IMG/VR virus record: IMGVR_UViG_3300025122_000049
Span: 1 to 39,875 of that record
DNA: 39,875 nucleotides
Reading direction: 5' to 3' (one strand)
Source: a virus
The notes below the pieces were generated by a model. It saw only the letters and a list, made by a program, of their open reading frames with translations. It searched no databases and was not told the DNA's origin. Positions 7,820 to 14,875 of this stretch are shown here, piece by piece; the stretch's first letter is position 1, and every line of letters starts with the position of its first letter. A program made the position numbers and the translations under genes.

Positions 7820-8422
7820 ATGAGCAATAAATATCTTTTACGGGAATACTATGAATTATGTGCTGGTGGTATCTGCCATGATTTATTGACTGAAGAAGAA
7901 AAAATTCAGGTTAAGAATGGTGCGGTTTATTTATCCGGTGTAATGCAAAGAGTGGATGAACAAAATGGCAATGGTCGTGTTTATCCCAAAAATGTATTAA
8001 TGCGTGAAGTTAAAAATTACATGAAGGTTGTGAAAGAAAACCGTGCCTGTGGTGAGCTAGACCATCCAGAAGATTCAGTAGTTAATCTTAAAAATGCCTC
8101 TCACATGGTTAAAGATTTGTGGTGGGAAGGAAATGATCTTTTAGGGAAAGTTCGAGTTCTTTCCACTCCGTCTGGTAAAATCCTAGAGTCACTTATTAAT
8201 GATGGAGTCAGACTTGGGATTTCTTCGCGAGCACTTGGCTCAGTTCACGAACAAGCAGGCAAAACAATTGTGGAAGATGATTTGCAACTCATTTGTTTTG
8301 ATATTGTTTCAGAGCCTTCAACGCAAGGTGCGTTTATGCAACTTAGTGAATCAAAAATTAAACAACCATATTCAAAAGCAGATAGGCTAAACAGATTGCT
8401 TAACGATATTGTAGGAGAATAA
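7820..8422 (+). CDS. 21: Prohead core protease (T4 gp21-like)
   Basis: 200 aa from the ATG at 7820, which has GGGAG about 7 nt upstream. An in-frame TTG at 7790 lies inside the upstream hairpin and is less likely. This serine protease is assembled in the prohead and trims scaffold, capsid and internal proteins during maturation. The family pattern is visible: GELDHPE with H82, GISSRALG with S135/S136 as nucleophile candidates, and DIVSEPS with D161. It is followed after one base by the ParB/Srx-like gene, and scaffold and capsid genes lie downstream, as in T4-type head clusters. Confidence 0.9.
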   Translation: MSNKYLLREYYELCAGGICHDLLTEEEKIQVKNGAVYLSGVMQRVDEQNGNGRVYPKNVLMREVKNYMKVVKENRACGELDHPEDSVVNLKNASHMVKDLWWEGNDLLGKVRVLSTPSGKILESLINDGVRLGISSRALGSVHEQAGKTIVEDDLQLICFDIVSEPSTQGAFMQLSESKIKQPYSKADRLNRLLNDIVGE

Positions 8423-8423
8423 A

Positions 8424-9383
8424 ATGAAAATTTATAAAAGCCAACTTAAACAAATGATTGAAGAAGAAACTGCGCACATTATGGGAGAAGAAGCAAACCC
8501 AGGTCAATTCGAGCCCGAACGATTTCCAATGAAATTATCTGATGTAGATCCTGATGCGGCTAAAATTGCCGTAACCCATGGTCATTCAAAGTATGATAAA
8601 GACCCTGCCGATGATGAAATTAGTGTTAATAAAGCATTTGAAGCCCCCGTTAGCGATTTAAAACCATCGCAGTCGAGCATGAACATTGGTAAAGCTTTGG
8701 GTATGGCTCTTGCGATGATTATGGGGAAAGAAGGCGGAGGAATGCCCATCGGTGGAAATTTAGGTGCTTTTATTAGTCAAGATAATTTTATTATGGATGG
8801 TCATCATAGGTGGATTGCAACTGCGATGGTTGACCCCACACAGCCAATCGGTGGGATGCAAGTCGGCTTTCCTGGTAAACAGTTGATTGGAATTCTTAAT
8901 GCTATGACTGCGGGGCAGTTTGGTGTTCTAAAGGGAAAGAAAGGTTCTGGTGGGTTCGATCAATTTGAAGAAGGGCCAATTAAAAAACAACTTTTGGATT
9001 TTGTAAAAGCTGGAACTCCTGGTGAATTTGGCAAAGGTCCAGACTGGGTTGCCAATGCCATTGAAAAGTTTGCTGGGGAATCCGTTGAGGGTGGTGGAGT
9101 TGATGCAGCGGTTGAAAAATTCCTCTCTAATCTTGAATCAGTCAAACCCCTGGCTGCTAACATTCTTCCTGATGCCCCTGATCGTTTAGATATGCCCGTG
9201 ATTGAACCTGAGAATGCAGACGCCGCAATTAACGCTCTTGAAAAAGGTCATGTGGATGTGAACCCGCCATACTTTACGGGCGAAGAAGAAGTGGCGGCTG
9301 AGTCTAAAAATCTCATGTCAATTTCAAAAAATCGACTTAAAGAAATTATTCAAGAAGAATTGGCAAATAGAAAAAGAAAATAA
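8424..9383 (+). CDS. ParB/sulfiredoxin-fold-like protein with capsid-targeting-like termini
   Basis: 319 aa. The central part has the pattern EAPVSDLKPSQ at about residues 73-83 and, after a Gly-rich stretch, DNFIMDGHHRWIA at about residues 120-132. Together they resemble the N-terminal ParB/Srx nucleotide-binding fold (GERR, GCHR or DGHHR motif). The N-terminus (KSQLKQMIEEE) and the C-terminus (SISKNRLKEIIQEELANR) carry two copies of the same amphipathic motif, each with an I-x-E site that a gp21-type protease could cut. The gene lies directly after that protease. I infer a protein carried into the prohead. Whether it binds or hydrolyses nucleotides is unknown. It ends in a TAATG overlap with the next gene. 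Confidence 0.7.
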   Translation: MKIYKSQLKQMIEEETAHIMGEEANPGQFEPERFPMKLSDVDPDAAKIAVTHGHSKYDKDPADDEISVNKAFEAPVSDLKPSQSSMNIGKALGMALAMIMGKEGGGMPIGGNLGAFISQDNFIMDGHHRWIATAMVDPTQPIGGMQVGFPGKQLIGILNAMTAGQFGVLKGKKGSGGFDQFEEGPIKKQLLDFVKAGTPGEFGKGPDWVANAIEKFAGESVEGGGVDAAVEKFLSNLESVKPLAANILPDAPDRLDMPVIEPENADAAINALEKGHVDVNPPYFTGEEEVAAESKNLMSISKNRLKEIIQEELANRKRK

Positions 9384-9784
9384 TGAAAAAAGATGAACTT
9401 AAAAAAGTCTTGAAACCTTTAATAAAAGAATGTATCAAGGAAGTTATTTTTGAAGAAGGAGTTTTGTCGAGCCTTATTACTGAGGTGGCGCAAGGTTTAA
9501 ACAATTCCAATATTCAGACTCCGATTCGAGCTTCAACCCAGCAGCCTAAACTTGCTCCCCAAGAAAATGTTTTGGAAGCCAGGAAACAACTGAATGAGGT
9601 CAAACAAAAATTACAACAATCCGCAGGTTTGCAAGGGATTTTTGAGGGCACCCAACCTCTGAGATCTTCTAAGGGCGGTCAAGGTTCTAAGTATGGAGCG
9701 TTGCGAGATAAAGACCCTGGCGATGCCGGGGTGAATATTGAGGGATTGGTTAAAATGACGGGAGGCTGGTCGCACTTAAAATAA
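9383..9784 (+). CDS. Small prohead-associated protein (unknown)
   Basis: 133 aa, starting in a TAATG overlap. The N-terminus is a basic/acidic amphipathic helix (MKKDELKKVLKPLIKECIKE) followed by VIFEEGVLSSLITEVAQGL. The stretch again contains I-x-E and L-x-x-L spacing like the proposed capsid-targeting motif of its neighbours. A Gln-rich coiled segment follows (residues about 60-85). The Gly/Ser-rich C-terminus ends GGWSHLK. Its position between protease and scaffold genes suggests a prohead core or internal protein, comparable in place to T4 gp67/gp68. No sequence similarity to those is claimed. Confidence 0.6.
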   Translation: MKKDELKKVLKPLIKECIKEVIFEEGVLSSLITEVAQGLNNSNIQTPIRASTQQPKLAPQENVLEARKQLNEVKQKLQQSAGLQGIFEGTQPLRSSKGGQGSKYGALRDKDPGDAGVNIEGLVKMTGGWSHLK

Positions 9785-9785
9785 A

Positions 9786-9992
9786 ATGAAAACCAGAATT
9801 AGAAAACACGAATCGTCAGAAAACTTAATTAAAAGGTTTTGCCGTAAAGTAAAAAAATCAAAAATTATCGAGGAATATATTGAAAATCAGTATTACAAAA
9901 AGCCTTCCGAAATACGACGCGAAAAATATTTTAGAAGGTTAGCTTTGTTTGAAAAATTAAAGCACAAAGAAAAACAGAAAAGAGATGATTGA
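9786..9992 (+). CDS. rpsU: Phage-encoded ribosomal protein bS21 homologue
   Basis: 68 aa, very basic. It aligns by eye with bacterial bS21 across most of its length. The segment LIKRFCRKVKKSKIIEE corresponds to the ALRRFKRxxEKxGVLxE region, and YYKKPSEIRR corresponds to the FYEKPTTERKR signature. The usual length of about 70 aa also fits. bS21 sits on the 30S platform near the mRNA exit and anti-Shine-Dalgarno region. Viral bS21 copies are known from aquatic phage genomes and are thought to enter host ribosomes and favour phage translation. Here the gene is embedded between head genes, 2 nt after the preceding stop, so it is probably expressed late. Confidence 0.85.
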   Translation: MKTRIRKHESSENLIKRFCRKVKKSKIIEEYIENQYYKKPSEIRREKYFRRLALFEKLKHKEKQKRDD

Positions 9993-9994
9993 AA

Positions 9995-10002
9995 ACTAAT
10001 TA
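9995..10002 (+). promoter_or_regulatory. ACTAATTA element (candidate late promoter)
   Basis: This octamer sits in a 30-bp gap, 28 nt upstream of the ATG of the possible decoration gene. It is the same variant as at 20485 and differs by one base from the ACTATTTA element at four other operon starts. Confidence 0.4.
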
Positions 10003-10022
10003 TGAAAAGAGGATTATAGATT

Positions 10023-10424
10023 ATGCCAAATTATTATAGAAGTGGACTTGGAGCAGTTGGCTCTTATCAAGTTTCTGGAGTTCCGTGGATAACTGGAAGT
10101 GATGCAGGTCTTGCTAGTGGAGCTGAAGACAAAATTAGTTTCCCTACTGTTACCAAAGCCGTAACAGTTATTAATACATCCGCCAACGATATTCATGTTC
10201 ATTTTAATTCTAAAACAGGAACTCACGTAAGTGGCGGACTTCATTACGTTGCTCTAAATTCAGCGAATGATACCTTCACATTCGCTATTAAATGTAAAGA
10301 AATTTATATTTCATCACCCTCTTGGGGCGGTGGGGCTGCTTCTTATACAGTCATGGCAGAACTAACCGGTATTAGTGTTAATGAAATGTTTGCTCTAACA
10401 GGTTCAGGATTAACAGATCCATAG
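10023..10424 (+). CDS. Small virion protein, possible capsid decoration or fibre-base protein
   Basis: 133 aa, preceded by AGAGGA. The composition is typical of a beta-sandwich structural protein: low charge, many Ser, Thr, Gly, Ala and Val residues, alternating hydrophobic strands (SFPTVTKAVTVINTS, DIHVHFNSKTG, DTFTFAIKCKEIYISS) and no signal peptide. A function is not identified by motif. Its position between the protease/prohead genes and the scaffold/capsid operon, and next to a lectin-like gene, fits a surface decoration protein. An ACTAATTA element 28 nt upstream suggests it starts a transcription unit. Confidence 0.55.
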   Translation: MPNYYRSGLGAVGSYQVSGVPWITGSDAGLASGAEDKISFPTVTKAVTVINTSANDIHVHFNSKTGTHVSGGLHYVALNSANDTFTFAIKCKEIYISSPSWGGGAASYTVMAELTGISVNEMFALTGSGLTDP

Positions 10425-10436
10425 GAAGTAATATAA

Positions 10437-11277
10437 ATGCCACGCAGATATTTTCCTAGTATCGGCGGGAAGCTAAGTGTGCTCCCGAATACACAGTCTT
10501 ACAAAATCGACACTGCTGCTGGGGGGTGGCGGTGGTGGCCTTGCTAATACATATTGCGCGGATTTCGGTGGCGGGTATCTTGAAGCCGCTACCTCGGCAG
10601 ATCACTCGTATAACGGCAACACTGACCCTCCCAATCCGGGTGCCTCTATATCGTTCTCACTCTGGGTGTATCTCGGCACGACCGCAGATCAGACTTTAAT
10701 CTCAAAGTTCGGTGGCGTAGACGGCTATGTGCTGGCCATAGCCGGTGATGAGCTGAACTTCTCTATCTGGGACCAACCTGTCTCATCGGACGACGGTCTT
10801 TGGTATAAAACGAACAACACACCCCTCGTCACAGGAGCATGGCAGCACATTGTCGCAATCTTTGACAACCCAAGAGCTTCGCCAGTGGGCTTGGCGCGTA
10901 TCTACGTTGATGGCGTCGATACAAACGCCGTCGTTGACGCCACATACGACAGGTTCCTTGGTAATGCGTACACAGCAACAAAGTTTCGGCTCGGGTCACG
11001 CGGCGCGGGGACAGCAGGTATCGTGTATTCCGGCCTAATGGATGAAGTCTCGATCTGGTCAAAGGCTCTGACCGCAGGTGAAGTTGCGACGATTTTTGCC
11101 GCAGGCGATCCCTTCGCTGACGAACAAACCGCAGACCTGACCGGAGAGTCTGGACTTGAATCGTGGTATCGCTTTAAGGCTACCGACGACTTCACAGGCA
11201 CGGCAGGCGGCATTGAGGATGAGCTAGGCAATTCGGATTTGACAGCGGGTGGCACGGTAACGTCGGCGGCGGTGTAA
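10437..11277 (+). CDS. LamG/concanavalin A-like lectin domain protein, reading frame split at a G6 run
   Basis: Translation from the ATG at 10437 (AGGAAG upstream) gives a natural N-terminus (MPRRYFPSIGGKLSVLPN) but stops at 10547 after 36 codons. The main reading frame, one base on, continues from the run of six G at 10521-10526 as a Gly-rich linker (GGGGGGLANTY). A LamG-type domain of about 220 residues follows: ISFSLWVYL, ISKFGG, WQHIVAIF, ARIYVDGV, and the characteristic DEVSIWSKALTAGEV. A shift of +1 or -2 within the G run joins the two parts. An indel in the assembly or independent initiation at GTG 10477 are alternatives. The gene is distinctly GC-rich (34 of 60 bases in line 10621 versus 19 of 60 in line 10261), suggesting recent acquisition. 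Likely role: carbohydrate binding on the virion surface. Confidence 0.7.
10521..10526 (+). other. G6 run at reading-frame change (possible recoding site)
   Basis: Six consecutive G bases lie exactly where the reading frame changes from the N-terminal anchor to the LamG domain. A -2 slip as in the Mu tail chaperone gene, a +1 slip, or a one-base homopolymer error would each explain it. Confidence 0.45.
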
Positions 11278-11444
11278 CAGCAGCCTCCCCGCTTCAGCAT
11301 TGGTGGAAAATGAACTATTTATAGGAAGTTTAATTGTAAGAATTGTAGAATGGATAGCCAAAGCCCATCCATGTAAGAATTTATAGTATTTTACTAAAGT
11401 TACGGACTATTTATTTGAGAGAAATAATATCTTAGGAGATTTAA
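11278..11444 (+). promoter_or_regulatory. Leader region of scaffold-capsid operon with two ACTATTTA elements
   Basis: 167 bp without a gene. ACTATTTA occurs at 11314-11321 and 11406-11413; the second is 39 nt upstream of the scaffold ATG. Between them is an inverted repeat ATGGAT (11350-11355) with ATCCAT (11367-11372). A good Shine-Dalgarno (TAGGAG) precedes the ATG at 11445. The doubled element fits strong expression of scaffold and capsid. Confidence 0.5.
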
Positions 11445-12899
11445 ATGTCGTCATCTATGTTAGAACAAGCGGTAATTGATGCTCAAGCACTGAAAGAAGC
11501 TGCAATTAAGAACGCAGAGCAAGAAGTTCTTGGAAAATATGCAGGTGAAATTAAGGAAGCAGTAGATTCCCTTCTTGAACAAGAAGAAGATCCTTTTGCT
11601 GAAGAAGACCCTTTGTTGGGGGGTGAAGAAGGCGCGGAAGAACACGAGGATGTTGTTGACCAATTAACCGGTGCAGCAGTCGATGGCGAAAGACTTTGCC
11701 CGTGCCCCGAAACTGATGAACCAGTTGTTTTAGATCTTGACCAACTTGTGGCGGCGGCGGGAATAGCATCAGGAGAGGGCGAAGAAGAATTTGAAGAAGA
11801 GCCTGCGCCCGAGGAAGAAGAACTTTTTGAAGTTAATAAGGATAATCTCATGGTAGCAATTTCTGAAGTCTTAACCGAAAAAGAAGATAAAGAAGACGAC
11901 GACGAAAAACAAACGCCCGAAGAACGTGCGAAGGATATTAAAGGGGATGGTGAGTCAGTGAAATCTGAATTAGAAGATACACCCGAAGACGAAAAAGATG
12001 ATGTCCTCGCAGCATTACGAAAAATGGATGAAGGAACAAGATTAAAAATTATTGATAAAGTTTTTGAGGATAGTGGCGAGGAAGAAGAAAGACATTATAA
12101 ATCCAATCGCGAAGAAGACGAAAGACATCTTTCCGCTTTGAAAAAAGATATGGAATCTGATGACGATGCGCCCGGTGAAGATGCGAGCGAAGAAGAAAAA
12201 GAACATTACCGACGCAATCGCGAAGCCGACAAGAAGCACATCACGAACTTGGAAAAAGATAAGAGGTATGATGACGAGCACGAACCTCTTGAAGAAGCGA
12301 ACCTTACTGATGAACAACTAAACGATATTCTTGAAGCGTTAACAGTTGATATTGAAAACGTTCCTTCTGGAATGTTGTTCCATACTCACCCCACTAAGGG
12401 TGAAAGTGAATACGGTCTTAATGTTGCCATCGCCAAAGAACAAGATACTGTTTATGGCGAGGAACAGGAAGAATTGCGTCAAGCAATTAAAAAGCTACAA
12501 GAGCAAAGTAAATCTCAGAAGCTTCAATTGAATAAGCAGAAAAAAGATTATAACAATCTTATGAGTGTTACGCTTAAAGCTACAGAAAAGTTAGAAGAAG
12601 TCAATTTTTCTAACGCAAAACTAATCTACACGAATCGCATATTGAAAAGCGACTCCTTGAATGAGCGACAAAAAGACAAACTTGTCGAAGCTCTTTCTAA
12701 AGTTGGTTCAGTAGAAGAAGCAAAGATTGTTTTTGATACACTGAAAGAAAATCTAACGTCGAAGGGTAGCAATGCTCCGAAGACGTTAAATGAAGCAGTG
12801 AGCAAAAATAGTCAGCTTATTTTGAAATCAAACAAGGAAAAACAACCTGCTGGTCAAAATCAAATCGATAGATTGAAAAAATTAGCAGGAATAATTTAA
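11445..12899 (+). CDS. 22: Prohead core scaffolding protein (T4 gp22-like)
   Basis: 484 aa, extremely acidic and largely helical, directly upstream of the major capsid gene as in T4. It would form the internal core on which the capsid shell assembles and then be degraded by the gp21-type protease. Many L-x-E and I-x-E sites are present (for example SLLEQEEDP). The C-terminal quarter has the conserved scaffold segment NAKLIYTNRILKSDSLNERQ followed by KLVEALSKVGSVEEAKIVFD. The middle holds a 37-residue duplication: ERHYKSNREEDERH and EHYRRNREADKKH with their flanks (coding DNA near 12081 and 12189). CPCPETDEPV at about residue 85 is an oddity in such a protein. It is longer than T4 gp22 (269 aa) because of the acidic insertions. 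Confidence 0.85.
   Translation: MSSSMLEQAVIDAQALKEAAIKNAEQEVLGKYAGEIKEAVDSLLEQEEDPFAEEDPLLGGEEGAEEHEDVVDQLTGAAVDGERLCPCPETDEPVVLDLDQLVAAAGIASGEGEEEFEEEPAPEEEELFEVNKDNLMVAISEVLTEKEDKEDDDEKQTPEERAKDIKGDGESVKSELEDTPEDEKDDVLAALRKMDEGTRLKIIDKVFEDSGEEEERHYKSNREEDERHLSALKKDMESDDDAPGEDASEEEKEHYRRNREADKKHITNLEKDKRYDDEHEPLEEANLTDEQLNDILEALTVDIENVPSGMLFHTHPTKGESEYGLNVAIAKEQDTVYGEEQEELRQAIKKLQEQSKSQKLQLNKQKKDYNNLMSVTLKATEKLEEVNFSNAKLIYTNRILKSDSLNERQKDKLVEALSKVGSVEEAKIVFDTLKENLTSKGSNAPKTLNEAVSKNSQLILKSNKEKQPAGQNQIDRLKKLAGII
12081..12270 (+). repeat. Imperfect 111-bp duplication in scaffold gene
   Basis: Two copies of a unit encoding EExxHYxxNRExDxxH...LxKDxxxDD are offset by 111 bp (37 codons), judged from the HY codons at 12093 and 12204. 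Both units lie in the acidic coiled region. Confidence 0.65.
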
Positions 12900-12913
12900 G
12901 GAGAAAAAAAATT

Positions 12914-14749
12914 ATGAGTATTGTTGAAAAACTTACAGAGGGTGTCATTAATCGTGACCTCTCGCGAGAATCCAATGCCCTTCTCGATAAATGGGAAAGG
13001 ACTGGACTTCTTGAAGGACTTGAAAGTGACTATAGTCGTCAGGCTATGGCATCACTTTTAGAAAATCAAGCCAAAGAACTTCTTCGTGAAGCTTCTACAA
13101 TGGCACAAGGGGATGTTGAGGGCTTTGCGGCTGTCGCATTTCCAATCGTTCGTCGTGTATTCGGCGGACTGGTAGCAAATGAACTCGTTTCGGTACAGCC
13201 AATGAGCTTGCCAAGCGGTCTTATTTTCTTCCTAGACTTCACAACGGCGAATCTGAAATTAGGTTCAGAAAATTGCGAGTCAGTTTATGGTGGTGGAAAA
13301 GTTGGTTCACAAATTACTGGTGGTATTTCACTGACCGGTGATAGTGCGGAGGATAGTTTTTATAATTTGAATAACGGCTATGCTTCTCCAACGGCATCTT
13401 TTTGCCTCCCCGCTACGACGGCTGGCGAGGTTGATTCCGACATTGGTACAATTGTTGTTGCTTATGGAACCTATGGAGGTACGACACCGACTTTCGGTGG
13501 GGCTACGCCTGCGGTGAACGCTTTGGGTGGATTGTCAACTCAGGCGGATTTTGATAGGCTTTGTCGTTACGACCCTGATTTTACTTCAGGAACTACGAAC
13601 GTTTGTATTATGCGTATTACGGGAAGTGGACAATGGCCGGGACAATTCAATCGAGATGATTTGGTTGCGATTACGCCGCGCACTTCCGGTGGTGCGGTTT
13701 TGGGTGCCTCGTATGGTACACAAGCTCGACGGCTTACGACTTATTCTGGCAGTCTTAGCGGACTACATCAGCCAAGTGACGGACAAGGAACTGACATTCT
13801 CCTTTTCTTCCACTCTGACTCACTCACATTGTCCACTATGTCGGGAGCCATCGCCGGAAGCGGGATGTGTATCGATATGCCAATTTCAGATAATTTCAAT
13901 GCCGGTTCTTCAGTCGGTTCTGTAGTGGGTGCGCCTACTTGGGATCTTGAAGCTCTTGGTACGGATACATGTGGTACAACCAATTCTGCATCAGCAATTG
14001 CCGAAATTGATATTAAGGTGGATAGTGTTGCGATTACTGCGAATACGAAGAAACTTCGAGCGAAGTGGACTCCTGAATTGCAGCAAGACATTAATGCTTA
14101 TCATAATCTTGATGCTGAAGTTGAACTTACATCAATTTTATCCGAGACTATTGCTCTTGAAATTGACCAAGAAATTCTTGAAGATCTTATTGTTGGAGCC
14201 ACGGCAGGTACAATGTACTGGTCACGACTCCCCGGTAAATTCCTTAACAAGACTACTGGTTTAAGTATCAATCAAACACTCTTCCCAGATTTTACTGGGA
14301 CAGTTTCTGAATGGTATGAGACTTTGCTCGAAAGAGTCAACGACGTTTCTGCACAGATTCATCGTAAGACCCTTCGTGGTGGAGCTAATTTCTTGGTGAC
14401 GAGCCCTGAGATTGCTAATGTTCTTGAGTTTACAAGTGGTTTCCGCGCAAGCACTACCGCAGATGAAAACAAAGGAACGGCTGGTGCTGTCAATGTTGGA
14501 AGTATCAGTAAGAAGTGGGATGTTTATGTTGACCCGTATTTCCCACGGAACTTGATTCTTGTCGGTCGTAAGGGAAATAGTTTCCTTGAGAGTGGCTATG
14601 TATATGCACCTTATGTGCCTCTACAGACCACACCGACCATTTTTGACCCAGAGAACTTCACGCCTCGCAAGGGTGTGATGACTCGATACGGTAAGAAGAT
14701 GGTTCGACCCGATATGTACGGTCTAGTTATTGTTCAAGATTTAGTTTAG
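12914..14749 (+). CDS. 23: Major capsid protein (T4 gp23-like)
   Basis: 611 aa, preceded by a strong AAGGAG at 12898-12903. This HK97-fold shell protein follows the scaffold gene. The gp23 hallmark is visible after an N-terminal propeptide: FPIVRRVFGGLVANELVSVQ PMSLPSGLIFFLDF at about residues 76-108. Propeptide processing by the gp21-type protease is expected; LRE at residues 57-59 gives a candidate cut before A60, close to the T4 cut after residue 65. The C-terminal half has LETxx-type helical and beta regions, then PYVPLQTTPTIFDPENFTPR and GVMTRYGKKMVRPDMYG, typical of the family. The Gly/Thr-rich insert at about residues 130-300 is longer than expected for a minimal shell protein and may form a surface domain. 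A strong terminator follows. Confidence 0.93.
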   Translation: MSIVEKLTEGVINRDLSRESNALLDKWERTGLLEGLESDYSRQAMASLLENQAKELLREASTMAQGDVEGFAAVAFPIVRRVFGGLVANELVSVQPMSLPSGLIFFLDFTTANLKLGSENCESVYGGGKVGSQITGGISLTGDSAEDSFYNLNNGYASPTASFCLPATTAGEVDSDIGTIVVAYGTYGGTTPTFGGATPAVNALGGLSTQADFDRLCRYDPDFTSGTTNVCIMRITGSGQWPGQFNRDDLVAITPRTSGGAVLGASYGTQARRLTTYSGSLSGLHQPSDGQGTDILLFFHSDSLTLSTMSGAIAGSGMCIDMPISDNFNAGSSVGSVVGAPTWDLEALGTDTCGTTNSASAIAEIDIKVDSVAITANTKKLRAKWTPELQQDINAYHNLDAEVELTSILSETIALEIDQEILEDLIVGATAGTMYWSRLPGKFLNKTTGLSINQTLFPDFTGTVSEWYETLLERVNDVSAQIHRKTLRGGANFLVTSPEIANVLEFTSGFRASTTADENKGTAGAVNVGSISKKWDVYVDPYFPRNLILVGRKGNSFLESGYVYAPYVPLQTTPTIFDPENFTPRKGVMTRYGKKMVRPDMYGLVIVQDLV

Positions 14750-14786
14750 CTAATTTTTATTAGTTAGATAACTTCCGAACCCGGAG

Positions 14787-14828
14787 AACCCTTGGCTTTC
14801 TTTTTTGAGAGCCAGGGGTTTTCTTTTT
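14787..14828 (+). terminator. Strong intrinsic terminator after major capsid gene
   Basis: AACCCTTGGCTTTC (14787-14800) pairs over 14 positions, with two G-U pairs, with GAGAGCCAGGGGTT (14807-14820) around a T6 loop. TTTTCTTTTTG follows. A weaker AT-rich stem, TAGCTAAT with ATTAGTTA, lies at the capsid stop codon just before. Confidence 0.9.
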
Positions 14829-14846
14829 GTTTTCCTAAATGGGATT

Positions 14847-14854
14847 ACTATTTA
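14847..14854 (+). promoter_or_regulatory. ACTATTTA element upstream of neck operon
   Basis: This octamer is located between the capsid terminator and the neck gene, 29 nt before its ATG. A new transcription start is needed here after the terminator, which supports a promoter role. Confidence 0.5.
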
Positions 14855-14875
14855 CAATACGGAGAAATGTAATAA

